DNA of 64,000 nt from Desulfobulbaceae bacterium. Its GTDB lineage: Bacteria; Desulfobacterota; Desulfobulbia; Desulfobulbales; Desulfocapsaceae. The DNA lies in the NCBI GenBank assembly GCA_026988015.1, contig JALSMA010000075.1, positions 1-64,000 of the forward strand, in the 5' to 3' direction. The notes beneath the pieces were generated by a model, which saw only the letters and a program-made list of their open reading frames with translations, was not told where the DNA came from and searched no databases. Shown here piece after piece: positions 36,033-44,753 of this stretch. The translations under genes and the position numbers were made by a program. How positions within the stretch are numbered: position 1 is the first letter of the stretch; each line of letters begins with the position of its first letter.

Positions 36033-36335
36033 ATGGGTAATGATGTGAATGTAATCCCAGAAGGGTACGGGTGGCCTGTTGTTGGAGTTGTTATACTTTG
36101 TCTTGCGCTGATAAGTTGCAGGAGTCCGAGCCTGCTGGCCAATATTAAGAAAGGGGTAATATTACTGCTCGTAGCTGGCGGGATTGCGCTCGGTTATTAT
36201 TTTCTTACCGGAAGGTCACTCTCTGAAATACCCGCTGAGGTGGATCATTTTTTTAACAAACCAAGAGAAGCAGAACCCACCAGCCACAAGTACTACATTA
36301 ACCCGGAGAAGAGGTATAAAGAGCTTAAGGAGTGA
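36033..36335 (+). CDS. Small two-span membrane protein of unknown function
   Basis: The 100-residue product has two hydrophobic segments (~13-28 and ~41-60) and a charged C-terminal tail ending ERYKELKE-like. I do not recognise it. It starts 15 bases after korC and is probably in the kor operon, so a role at the membrane near KorDABC electron transfer is possible but untested. The Cys-Arg-Ser near residue 30 does not make a convincing lipobox. Confidence 0.6.
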   Translation: MGNDVNVIPEGYGWPVVGVVILCLALISCRSPSLLANIKKGVILLLVAGGIALGYYFLTGRSLSEIPAEVDHFFNKPREAEPTSHKYYINPEKRYKELKE

Positions 36336-36349
36336 GGGGAAACAAAGGA

Positions 36350-37105
36350 TTAGTTACTGAATTTTTGCCCAACTGCGGCAGCATAGATTGCGGTTTCATC
36401 ATTAGAGTTGATGCCGAGAATCTCGTTGAGTTCATCGTCATAGAATGCTGCTACAGGACAGGTGCTGTTCCCGGTAGCTTCTGCTGCAATAAGCAGGTTT
36501 TGACAGATGTGCCCTGCGTCGAGAAGGATATAGCGCATTCCCCGATTTCCGTATTTACTCATACAGCGCCTGATAACTGCTGACCAGATGAAGGTTACAG
36601 CTGATTGTGCCATAAACTTCTGATCTAAACAGGCAGCGGCCACTTTATCCGAGGTGTCATTCTCTGTTAAGATATCGAGACAGAAATTTTCCACATTAAA
36701 ATGATACAATCCGGGGGTGACACCTTTCACCCTGTGAATACTGAGATATGTCTCAACAGGATAGAGCGCACCTCCCGATGGAGCAGTTCTAAATGTGTAA
36801 CACCCTGATTTTGCGGTTATACCCTGGCTGGCCCACAGCATAAAGGCAAGCTCTTCAAAATCAATTTCGGTGGTGGTAAATTTACGTTTGGAACGTCTGT
36901 TCTGGAGAAGCGGCACGATGCGTGCCTCTTTAAGTTGCCAACTGCGTGGGAGTTCCAGCTTTTCTGTTTCGGGATATCTCTTGAAAGTGTCAATCTGAGC
37001 AATTGCAGGCCGTTCCATATCCTTTATGGTTTCACGGTCGTATGCGGTTTCAATCAAGTATTTGTATCCGGAACATGTTTCAAGCTCAGGCATTCTGTTC
37101 CTCAC
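36350..37105 (-). CDS. SagB-type nitroreductase-family oxidoreductase
   Basis: The 251-residue protein has the FMN-dependent nitroreductase fold with SagB-family features: PLLQNRRSKRKFTTTEIDFEEL, FMLWASQGIT, FRTAPSGGALYPVETYL (FMN contact), LYHFNVENFCLDIL and YILLDAGHICQNLLIAAEATG. SagB enzymes oxidise azolines to azoles in RiPP synthesis, but many solitary members have unknown substrates. No RiPP precursor or docking protein is adjacent, and a YcaO protein lies 25 kb away. It overlaps rlmN by 20 bases. Confidence 0.85.
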   Translation of the reverse strand: MRNRMPELETCSGYKYLIETAYDRETIKDMERPAIAQIDTFKRYPETEKLELPRSWQLKEARIVPLLQNRRSKRKFTTTEIDFEELAFMLWASQGITAKSGCYTFRTAPSGGALYPVETYLSIHRVKGVTPGLYHFNVENFCLDILTENDTSDKVAAACLDQKFMAQSAVTFIWSAVIRRCMSKYGNRGMRYILLDAGHICQNLLIAAEATGNSTCPVAAFYDDELNEILGINSNDETAIYAAAVGQKFSN

Positions 37106-38159
37106 CTTGTTTTTGTTTTGCTAGTTGTCCACAGGCTGCTGAGATATCTTCTCCACGACTGGTTCGAATAAATACAGAATACCCACGATCCCGCACAATT
37201 TTCTGGAAGGCATACACTCGATTCCTTGATGGACTCTCGAAGGGTAGACCTGGTGATTCATTGTAAGGAAGAAGATTGATTTTACAGGGAATATCCTTTA
37301 ACAGTCTGGCAAGATCTCTGGCGTTCTCATCGGAATCATTGATGCCTTTCAGGAGAACATATTCAAACATAATCCGTTTTCTTTTGGCCATTGGGTAGTC
37401 CCTACAGGCCTGGAGAAGATCATCAAGAGAGTAACGCGTATTTACAGGCATAAGCCGGTTACGGGTAGCATCGTCCACTGCGTGGAGTGATATGGCCAGG
37501 TTAACATCTGTTTCTTCACCTAGTTCAAGCATCTTACTGGCAATGCCACAGGTGGATACAGTGATTCGCCTGTTGGTCATATCAAGTCCACGCTGCTCCG
37601 TCAAAATAGAAATAGACTTGATGAGATTATCAAGATTGTTCAGCGGTTCACCCATTCCCATAAAGACAATATTGGTAACCCTGGCCGGCCCGATCAGTTT
37701 TGATTTTGGCTGATCACGCAAGTAATCGCCTACAGCACAAACTTGATTGACGATTTCAGAGGGGAGCAGGTTCCTGGTAAAACCCATGGTGGCAGTCAGA
37801 CAAAAAGAACAGTTCATGGCACACCCAACCTGAGATGATATACAGAGTGTGTTCCTGTCTGGCTCCGGGATAAGAACTGATTCGATAAGTTTACCGTCGT
37901 TCAGAAGAAAGCCAAATTTAACACAACCATCTTTAGAGCGCTGAATGAGCGGATTGTCGAAGCGCGAAATATATGCATTTTCAGAGAGAATAATCCTGAA
38001 TTTTTTGGCAAGATCACTCATCTGGGAAAACTCGGTGATGCCGGGGCGGTAGAGCCATGACATTATCTGACGGGCACGAAATGGTGGCTGCCCGAGGGAT
38101 TCCACATAGCAAATCAAGTCTTCTTGAGTCAGGTTCCTCAGGTCGGTTTTAGAATTCAT
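37086..38159 (-). CDS. rlmN: Dual-specificity 23S rRNA A2503 / tRNA A37 C2-methyltransferase RlmN
   Basis: RlmN is a radical SAM enzyme that methylates C2 of A2503 in 23S rRNA. The ~357-residue protein shows QPPFRARQIMSWLYRPG, the CAMNCSFC cluster motif, MGMGEPLNNLDNLIKSI, RRITVSTCGIASKM, INLLPYNESPGLPFESP and the C-terminal GEDISAACGQL with the methyl-carrying Cys. I choose ATG 38159 as it begins 10 bases after the upstream radical SAM gene. The same strand and tight spacing place it in a four-gene run with SagB. Confidence 0.95.
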   Translation of the reverse strand: MNSKTDLRNLTQEDLICYVESLGQPPFRARQIMSWLYRPGITEFSQMSDLAKKFRIILSENAYISRFDNPLIQRSKDGCVKFGFLLNDGKLIESVLIPEPDRNTLCISSQVGCAMNCSFCLTATMGFTRNLLPSEIVNQVCAVGDYLRDQPKSKLIGPARVTNIVFMGMGEPLNNLDNLIKSISILTEQRGLDMTNRRITVSTCGIASKMLELGEETDVNLAISLHAVDDATRNRLMPVNTRYSLDDLLQACRDYPMAKRKRIMFEYVLLKGINDSDENARDLARLLKDIPCKINLLPYNESPGLPFESPSRNRVYAFQKIVRDRGYSVFIRTSRGEDISAACGQLAKQKQGEEQNA

Positions 38160-38169
38160 ATTTGGTTGC

Positions 38170-39039
38170 CTATAGCGCACGAAATTTTTCGGGGACCAGA
38201 GCGCGGTTCCCTAAAAGTGCCTGGGCAATGTTTCCGAGCATGGCTTCACGGTCACGTGGCAGGCGGCCACTTAATGGAAGGTAGTTGGAGGCATGATTCG
38301 CCATAAATTGTACTGGTGCACAGCTGATATTTTCAATTAACTTCTGAAGCTCTAGAAGCATCTGGTCCGGATTAAGGAGCTGAAATTTACCAGTCTCAAA
38401 CTGGTTGCCAATTTCAGTATTGGCTAAGGGTATCAGGCAGAGAGCGGCTATCTGGTTAGGACGCATCTCGCTGAGAACCCTAGCGGTTTCAGCAGCATGC
38501 TGCAGGCTTTTCCGAATCCCAGCGAGTCCAATTAACACGGTGACGGACAGGAAAACACCAGCATTTCTCACCAGATGGGCAGCATGAATCATGGACGCAG
38601 CTGTTTCGCCCTTCTTGACTTGAGCTAAGACCGCATCATCACCACTTTCCAGTCCCATGTAAATGCGGTGCAAACCAAGCTCCCGCAACTCCCTCAACTC
38701 AGCCTCGGATTTGGTACGGATCGCTTTGCTGTTACCATACAGAGCGATACGGTTGACCTGTGGGAGATAAAACTTTATCTCCTTGAAAAGTTTTACCAGG
38801 CGTTTTTGAGACAGGATAAGGGCGTCTCCATCAGCGAAGAAAACACGTTTTTGCAGACCGCAGTGCTTCATTGCAAAGGCTATGTTTTCGGCAACTTCAG
38901 CATCACTGCGTACCCTGAACTCCTTATCTTTGTAGGCACCACAGAACGTACAGCGATTGTGGGAGCAGCCTACAGTGACTTGGATGATTATGGAGTCCGC
39001 CTCACTGGGTGGACGAATGATATCTCCGTCGTAGTTCAT
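38170..39039 (-). CDS. Radical SAM protein with CX4CX2C cluster motif
   Basis: The 289-residue enzyme opens with VTVGCSHNRCTFCGAYKDK, a CX4CX2C [4Fe-4S] motif rather than the common CX3CX2C. FFADGDALILSQKRL, IALYGNSKAIRTKSEAEL and IYMGLESGDDAVLAQVKKG are conserved in this group, which includes Elp3/HemN-like proteins. The substrate is not predictable. It sits directly before rlmN and after serC. Confidence 0.8.
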   Translation of the reverse strand: MNYDGDIIRPPSEADSIIIQVTVGCSHNRCTFCGAYKDKEFRVRSDAEVAENIAFAMKHCGLQKRVFFADGDALILSQKRLVKLFKEIKFYLPQVNRIALYGNSKAIRTKSEAELRELRELGLHRIYMGLESGDDAVLAQVKKGETAASMIHAAHLVRNAGVFLSVTVLIGLAGIRKSLQHAAETARVLSEMRPNQIAALCLIPLANTEIGNQFETGKFQLLNPDQMLLELQKLIENISCAPVQFMANHASNYLPLSGRLPRDREAMLGNIAQALLGNRALVPEKFRAL

Positions 39040-39052
39040 GCTTATTCAGTTC

Positions 39053-40138
39053 TCAGATCTGGGTGGTCGCCTCAAAGTTCTTCATGAATTCCACTAGTTT
39101 CACTACACCATCACGTGGAAATGCATTATAGATTGACGCCCGACAACCTCCAATTGAACGATGGCCTTTAAGGCCGTTCAGCCCTATCTCCGCAGCTTCT
39201 GAGATAAATTTAGCTTCGAGGTCAGCACTGGGAAGAGTAAAGGGTATATTCATGAACGAGCGGGATGACTTTTCGGCATGCCCGCGATAGTAATCTGTAG
39301 AGTCAATGCAGTCATAAAGAAGAGTAGCTTTTTCAACATTTCTGGCCTGTACCGCGTCAACCCCACCTTGTTTTTTTAACCACTTGAGGACTTCGCCAAC
39401 TACATATATAGGAAAGCAGGGTGGGGTGTTGAACATTGAGTCTTTGTCTGCATGGGTCTTGTAGGTAAGCATGGTAGGGGTTCCTGCAGGAGTTCTATCG
39501 AGTAGATCATCCCTGATAATAACGATGGTAACTCCTGAAGGACCCAAGTTTTTCTGGGCTCCGGCAAAGATAAGTCCAAATTTTGAGACATCAATTTTTC
39601 TGGACAGGATATCAGATGACATATCTGATATCAGTATCCTGTCAGTTTCTGGGAATTGGGGGAATTGAGTACCATAAATGGTGTTGTTGGATACAAAGTA
39701 AAGATATTCTGAATCGGGAGGGACAGTGTATTCATCTTGGGTTGGAACACGGTTGAACGTTTGGTCTTCACTTGAAAAAGCAACGTCTATATCACCAAAC
39801 AATCTGGCTTCTTTAATGGCTTTTTTTGACCAGGCTCCTGTGTTGAGGTAGGTGGCTTTTTTACCATCACCAAGAAGATTCATGGGAATCATGAAAAATT
39901 GGCTGGATGCGCCCCCCTGGAGGAAGAGAACCTTGTAATTGGTTGGTATTTCCATAAGTTCCCGCAGCAGCTTCTCGGTATTTTCTGCAACTGCCATGAA
40001 TTCTTGAGAGCGGTGGCTTATTTCAATGAGTCCTATTCCTGTCTCTTTAAAATTAACCAAATCTTTTGAAGCCTGCTCAAGAACTTCCACCGGTAATGTC
40101 GCAGGACCTGGACTGAAATTATATACCCGATCGGCCAT
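39053..40138 (-). CDS. serC: Phosphoserine aminotransferase
   Basis: SerC makes phosphoserine from 3-phosphohydroxypyruvate (and acts in B6 synthesis). The 361-residue PLP enzyme begins YNFSPGPATLPVEVLEQAS and shows SHRSQEF, LFLQGGASSQFFMIPMNLL and GLIFAGAQKNLGPSGV with the PLP lysine. AAGGAG lies six bases before the ATG. It is the first gene of the serC-radical SAM-rlmN-SagB run, with serA and serB elsewhere. Confidence 0.96.
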   Translation of the reverse strand: MADRVYNFSPGPATLPVEVLEQASKDLVNFKETGIGLIEISHRSQEFMAVAENTEKLLRELMEIPTNYKVLFLQGGASSQFFMIPMNLLGDGKKATYLNTGAWSKKAIKEARLFGDIDVAFSSEDQTFNRVPTQDEYTVPPDSEYLYFVSNNTIYGTQFPQFPETDRILISDMSSDILSRKIDVSKFGLIFAGAQKNLGPSGVTIVIIRDDLLDRTPAGTPTMLTYKTHADKDSMFNTPPCFPIYVVGEVLKWLKKQGGVDAVQARNVEKATLLYDCIDSTDYYRGHAEKSSRSFMNIPFTLPSADLEAKFISEAAEIGLNGLKGHRSIGGCRASIYNAFPRDGVVKLVEFMKNFEATTQI

Positions 40139-40488
40139 TTTTTACTCCTTCTTGAAAAAATAATACCTGAATGATCCTGAATCTGTTAAATAACAATTTC
40201 TTAAAATCCCTGTGCAACAAAGAATCATTAAGAGATAATTTGATATTGCAGATGGGATCAGCAGGAATTCTTTGTTGTTTTATCCTTGAATCCGTGACAG
40301 CTTTGTAGTTTTTTTGATAACATACTGAAATGTAAATATAAAAATCTGTAATCAGGTATGTTGAAGGAAAAAAGCTCACCTCCCTCTGTGGCGTTCGCTC
40401 ACGAAGTCAGGTTGTCGTACGACAATGTTCGACTTATTTTTGTAAACCTTGTTACCATATTCCAGTCCCTTCGTCACCTGTAGACTTC
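40139..40488. other. Gene-poor region upstream of serC and the GGDEF pseudogene
   Basis: This 350-base stretch contains the serC leader and, at 40412-40425, a perfect 14-bp palindrome TTGTCGTACGACAA. No gene, tRNA or clear promoter was seen. Confidence 0.45.
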
Positions 40489-40977
40489 ATGAAACCTGAC
40501 TCTTCAAAGCATTTTTTTCAGATAACACTTAGTGTACTGCTGATAGATATTGACCATTTACGCATTATAAATGAAAGACATGGGCATACAACTGGGGGCA
40601 ATGTGTTACTGCTTACCGCTGAGTGTATCAGAAAAGAGCTGGAAAGTTACAATTATACGGGTTGTCGCTGGGAAGGGGCAGTTCATTATTCTTCTGCCTA
40701 CACTCTCAACACAGGAAGGTTGCATAAAGGCCTGGAAAATACGATCAGCAGCAAACAGACACGCCAGGGGTACAGCAGATAAGCTCGACAGGGTAACAAT
40801 AAACACGGGCGTGGCTCAGAGATTACTACTGACAACCTTGAAAGCCTCATCGCCAGGGCTGAGCCCGGATTGCTCGCAGTAAGAGATATGGGACGCAACA
40901 GCAGTGCAATTGGTTATGACTGGATACTCATAGAATACTACTGTGAACCTTTACTTCAACTTCTAGTGAGCGCCTGA
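40489..40977 (+). pseudogene. GGDEF-domain diguanylate cyclase remnant with two frameshifts
   Basis: Three frames together rebuild much of a GGDEF domain: LSVLLIDIDHLRIINERHGH, LTAECIRKELESYNYTG, then (after a shift near 40670-40682) FIILLPTLSTQEG and RVTINTGVAQR, then (after a shift near 40818-40830) DNLESLIARAEPGLLAVRDMGRN. The signature region reads R-W-E-G-x-Q-F instead of GGDEF, and the normal substrate-binding half before it is largely missing. It ends at TGA 40975-40977, overlapping the trmL stop on the other strand. It cannot make a working cyclase. Confidence 0.72.
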
Positions 40978-41417
40978 TATAGTACGATACCTGCTGTCAT
41001 AGCAAGATTTAAGCTTCTGATATTAGGGTTTTGCATGGGAAGGGTGTAGCAGCGATCTGAATAGAGTTTCAAGAGTTCCTCCGGCAATCCCTTGGTTTCT
41101 TTTCCGAAAATAAGGAAATCGCCGGGTTTGAAGGGTGCTTCAAGGTAGGTTCTATCTGTCTTTGTGGTGAGAAAGTAGAGTCTGGTCTCGTCCTGAACCT
41201 CTAGAAAATCCTCAAATGAGTCCCAGTAACGAATGTCAACAAATTTCCAATAATCAAGACCGGCACGCTTCAGGTATTTATCATCCGTTGAAAAACCCAG
41301 CGGATGAATCAGGTGAAGGACCGTGTTGGTTGCCCCGCACAAGCGTGCGATGGAGCCAGTGTTCGGCGGTATTTCGGGTTCGACAAGAACGATATTGTAG
41401 GGGATGTTACTGGTCAT
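40956..41417 (-). CDS. trmL: tRNA (cytidine/uridine-34-2'-O)-methyltransferase TrmL
   Basis: The 153-residue SPOUT enzyme methylates the ribose of the wobble base in tRNA-Leu. It has PYNIVLVEPEIPPNTGSIARLC, LIHPLGFSTDDKYLKRAGLDYW, FLIFGKETKGLPEELL and the knot segment LPMQNPNIRSLNLAMTAGIVLY, all family signatures. The start and length are typical. It is divergent from lysC. Confidence 0.94.
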   Translation of the reverse strand: MTSNIPYNIVLVEPEIPPNTGSIARLCGATNTVLHLIHPLGFSTDDKYLKRAGLDYWKFVDIRYWDSFEDFLEVQDETRLYFLTTKTDRTYLEAPFKPGDFLIFGKETKGLPEELLKLYSDRCYTLPMQNPNIRSLNLAMTAGIVLYQALTRS

Positions 41418-41628
41418 GGCAAATTATTGTGCAGAGCACAGCTTTATATTCCTGGAATCTTTTTATTGGTTAAATGTATTGACAGTGCATCATATTAGCA
41501 CAAGTTCACTGTTTGTGAATCAGCCAACTGTATCAATAATAGAAAATCGGATTGCCCTTTCACCGTTACCTGGTAAGAAAAAGTTGCTTTTTTACTGACA
41601 GGTACTAAATTGTAGCCATTACAACATT

Positions 41629-41783
41629 GATGGCATCGCAAAAAATCTTCATCTGCTTCGTTGTGCGCCCTTCAGGAAGTGGCCTTGTGTACAATTTTTT
41701 ATCTAATTGCGACGTTTCCCGGTACGCCGAAATTAAATAAAATTCGTGCTTCGCTTCTGAAGTTTTTTTACTTAGCCATCAAC
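41629..41783 (+). repeat. Dispersed intergenic repeat, copy 2
   Basis: It begins GATGGCATCGCAAAAAATC, has CATCTGCTTCGTTG and AATTGCGACG, and ends GAAGTTTTTTTACTTAGCC followed by ATCAAC. The outer GATGGC and GCCATC ends are inverted relative to each other, like copy 1. Confidence 0.72.
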
Positions 41784-41810
41784 AATAAATGAATTGTTTT
41801 TAGCTGACTC

Positions 41811-41844
41811 ATTAACGGCAGACTTTTACCAGTCTGCCGTTAAT
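41811..41844 (+). terminator. Terminator-like hairpin in the lysC leader
   Basis: ATTAACGGCAGACT and AGTCTGCCGTTAAT form a perfect 14-bp stem with loop TTTACC, followed by TTTTC. It lies about 40 bases upstream of the lysC ATG, between divergent genes, so it cannot end an upstream gene on this strand and may act as an attenuator. Confidence 0.65.
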
Positions 41845-41885
41845 TTTTCAATACCGTGAGATATGTCGAAAGGAGCTTTGGATAG

Positions 41886-43136
41886 ATGGCGTTAATCGTA
41901 CAGAAGTTTGGAGGGACCTCAGTGGGCGATCCCGAAAAAATCAAACAGGTCGCACAACGGGTACTTAAAAAGAAAAAAGAGGGTAACCAGATGGTGGTTG
42001 TACTCTCTGCCATGTCTGGCGAAACAAATCGTCTCACCGAATTTGCCATGCAGATGCAGGAAATTCCCGACCTCAGGGAAATGGATGTACTCCTCTCATC
42101 TGGAGAACAGGTTACCGTTTCTTTATTTGCTATGGCGGTAAAAGCATATGGCGATGATTGTATATCTTATCTTGGAGATCAGGTAAAGATTTTAACGGAC
42201 AGCTCCCACACTAAGGCTCGTATAGAATTTATTGATACAGAAAAAATAACGTCTGCACTTGGAGAAGGCAAGATTGTTGTTGTTGCAGGTTTCCAGGGAG
42301 TTGACAGTGACGGAAACATCACCACACTTGGAAGAGGCGGATCAGACACCACCGCTGTGGCTCTTGCTGCGGCACTCCAGGCAGATGCATGTGAAATATT
42401 CACAGATGTAGAGGGTGTTTATACCACAGACCCAAATATCTGTAACAAGGCTAAAAAAATTGATAGAATATCCTACGATGAGATGCTTGAGCTTGCCAGT
42501 CTTGGAGCGAAAGTTCTCGATATACGATCAGTTACCTTTGCAAAACAGTATAAAGTACCGATCCATGTCCGTTCCACCTTCACAGAAACTGAAGGAACAT
42601 GGGTTGTTGAGGAGGATGAAGAAATGGAAGGACGGATAGTTTCAGGGGTCACCTATAATAAAAATGAAGCACGCATAACTATCTCAGGTGTTCCCGATCA
42701 GCCTGGTATTGCTGCTAAAATTTTCACTCCGATCTCCGATGCTGATATAATTGTTGATATGATTATTCAGAATCAGGATACCGGTAACGGGCTTACCGAT
42801 ATGACTTTCACTGTCTTGCGCAGTGATTACCAGAGAACAATGCAACTGCTTAATTCTATTACAGAAAAAACAGGTGCAAATGGAGGTATTCACGGTTCCG
42901 ATTCCATAACCAAGATATCTATCGTTGGTGTCGGAATGCGGAACCATTCCGGTATTGCATCTACCATGTTCAGTGTTCTTTCTAATGAGGGAATTAATAT
43001 TTCCATGATTTCAACCTCTGAGATCAAGGTTTCCTGTATTATAGAAGAAAAGTATACCGAATTAGCTATACGTGCCCTTCATGATGCATTTGAGCTTGAT
43101 AAGGATACCGTACCCGAAGAGGAATCAATCATATAA
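41886..43136 (+). CDS. lysC: Aspartate kinase
   Basis: LysC phosphorylates aspartate for lysine, threonine and methionine. The 416-residue protein is of the LysC alpha type: IVQKFGGTSVGDPEKI, LGRGGSDTTAVALAAAL, CEIFTDVEGVYTTDP and, at the C-terminus, two ACT domains (~265-410, for example PDQPGIAAKIFTPIS and GVGMRNHSGIASTMFSVLS) that bind feedback effectors. The ACTs usually sense lysine or threonine. It leads an operon with cimA. Confidence 0.96.
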   Translation: MALIVQKFGGTSVGDPEKIKQVAQRVLKKKKEGNQMVVVLSAMSGETNRLTEFAMQMQEIPDLREMDVLLSSGEQVTVSLFAMAVKAYGDDCISYLGDQVKILTDSSHTKARIEFIDTEKITSALGEGKIVVVAGFQGVDSDGNITTLGRGGSDTTAVALAAALQADACEIFTDVEGVYTTDPNICNKAKKIDRISYDEMLELASLGAKVLDIRSVTFAKQYKVPIHVRSTFTETEGTWVVEEDEEMEGRIVSGVTYNKNEARITISGVPDQPGIAAKIFTPISDADIIVDMIIQNQDTGNGLTDMTFTVLRSDYQRTMQLLNSITEKTGANGGIHGSDSITKISIVGVGMRNHSGIASTMFSVLSNEGINISMISTSEIKVSCIIEEKYTELAIRALHDAFELDKDTVPEEESII

Positions 43137-43148
43137 GTGGTGAGCATT

Positions 43149-44753
43149 ATGACGAAGTCTATACAGATATACGATACGACCCTGAGAGATGGTACTCAGG
43201 CAGAAAATTTCAATCTCTCGGTTTCCGATAAAATCCGGATAAGCCATAAACTCGATGAGCTCGGTATTGACTTCATTGAGGGGGGATGGCCCGGATCAAA
43301 CCCGCTGGCTGTTGAGTTCTTCAAAAGCATGCAGGATGAAACGCTGAAACATGCAAAACTGGCAGCCTTTGGAGCTACTCGTCTTTTTACAAATAGCTGT
43401 GAGGAGGATAAAAATCTCAAGGCTTTAATTGACGCAAATACTCCTGTAATAACAATATTTGGTAAGTCATGGGATATACATGTCCATGATGCCTTACGTA
43501 TTGAACTTGAAGACAACCTGGTAATTATTGAAGAGTCACTGGCCTACTTGAAGCCCCATGTTGAAAATCTTTTTTATGATGCTGAACATTTTTTTGATGG
43601 GTTCAAAAAAAATCCGGACTATGCTCTTGCCACTTTGGATAAGGCAATAATAGGCGGAGCAGAATGTCTCATTCTCTGTGACACCAATGGTGGTATGCTG
43701 CCACACGAAGTGCAGCCAATCGTTGAAAGGGTAAAAAGTTTTCTTGCAGAACGTGGTTCTAATGTCAAACTGGGAATCCACGCCCATAACGATTCCGAAA
43801 CCGCTGTGGCGAACTCGCTACTAGCATTGAGCCTTGGGGTGACCCAGGTGCAGGGAACCATGAACGGCTATGGTGAACGATGTGGCAACGCAAATCTAAC
43901 ATCAATCCTCCCTGCTCTCGGGATTAAGATGGGTTATGACTGTGAAGCCACCAGGAATATAGATAAATTGTACGATGCTGCCATGTTAGTGGATGAGCTT
44001 GCCAACTTGCCACATAATAAATATCAACCCTATGTAGGACGCTCTGCATTTGCTCATAAAGGTGGTATTCATGTTTCTGCTGTAAAACGGAACCCCTTGA
44101 CTTATGAACATATTGAACCTGAAAAAGTTGGAAATATCAGAAGGATTTTGATTTCAGATCAGGCAGGTAAATCAAATGTTCTTCATAAGGCCAAAAAATT
44201 CGGAATTGAGATTGACCCAAGCAGCCCCATTGCAGCATCCATTGTGACTGAGCTGAAAAACCTTGAAAACCAAGGTTTTCAATATGAGGGAGCAGAGGCA
44301 TCCTTCGAATTACTCATGAGACGTGCTGTCGGTGCGACGGCCAATTATTTCACTTTAAAAGGTTTCAGGGCGATTAATATTAAGAGGCAGATGGACCAAC
44401 CTCCTGAAACTGAGGCGACCATCAGGATTGAGGTTGGGGGACAGGAAGTTCACACTGCCGCCATGGGTGATGGTCCGGTTAATGCACTTGATCGTGCCAT
44501 GCGAAAGGCTCTCGCTCGCTTCTATCCTGCACTGGATGAAATCGAACTCATTGACTATAAAGTTCGTGTTTTGTCCGGGCAGCAGGGAACTGGGGCCAAA
44601 GTACGGGTACTGATTGAATCCAAAGACCAGCATGAGCAATGGGGAACAGTTGGCGTGTCAGTAAATATTATAGAGGCGTCATGGCAGGCTCTAGTGGATT
44701 CGATTACATACAAGCTGATGCGAGATGAGCAGCGTCAAACAGAAAAAGACTGA
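43149..44753 (+). CDS. cimA: (R)-citramalate synthase
   Basis: CimA condenses pyruvate with acetyl-CoA to citramalate, the threonine-independent route to isoleucine. The ~534-residue protein shows IQIYDTTLRDGTQAENFNL, FIEGGWPGSNP (diagnostic of CimA over LeuA), CDTNGGMLPHEV, GIHAHNDSETAVANSL, VQGTMNGYGERCGNANL and HKGGIHVSAVKRNP, then the C-terminal regulatory domain. I start at ATG 43149 with GGTGAG four bases before it. It overlaps the following HhH gene by 29 bases. Confidence 0.93.
   Translation: MTKSIQIYDTTLRDGTQAENFNLSVSDKIRISHKLDELGIDFIEGGWPGSNPLAVEFFKSMQDETLKHAKLAAFGATRLFTNSCEEDKNLKALIDANTPVITIFGKSWDIHVHDALRIELEDNLVIIEESLAYLKPHVENLFYDAEHFFDGFKKNPDYALATLDKAIIGGAECLILCDTNGGMLPHEVQPIVERVKSFLAERGSNVKLGIHAHNDSETAVANSLLALSLGVTQVQGTMNGYGERCGNANLTSILPALGIKMGYDCEATRNIDKLYDAAMLVDELANLPHNKYQPYVGRSAFAHKGGIHVSAVKRNPLTYEHIEPEKVGNIRRILISDQAGKSNVLHKAKKFGIEIDPSSPIAASIVTELKNLENQGFQYEGAEASFELLMRRAVGATANYFTLKGFRAINIKRQMDQPPETEATIRIEVGGQEVHTAAMGDGPVNALDRAMRKALARFYPALDEIELIDYKVRVLSGQQGTGAKVRVLIESKDQHEQWGTVGVSVNIIEASWQALVDSITYKLMRDEQRQTEKD

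Larger units (their letters stand above)
41418..41885. promoter_or_regulatory. trmL/lysC divergent region with a repeat copy and a leader hairpin
   Basis: These 468 bases contain the second dispersed repeat (41629-41783) and a terminator-like hairpin (41811-41844) close to lysC. No genes are seen. A TTGACA at 41479-41484 lacks a properly placed -10 box. Confidence 0.5.

Noticed and set aside
36350-37105. SagB and YcaO as one RiPP pathway
   Set aside because: They are 25 kb apart, have no precursor or transporter between them, and the YcaO protein lacks the RiPP-type tail.
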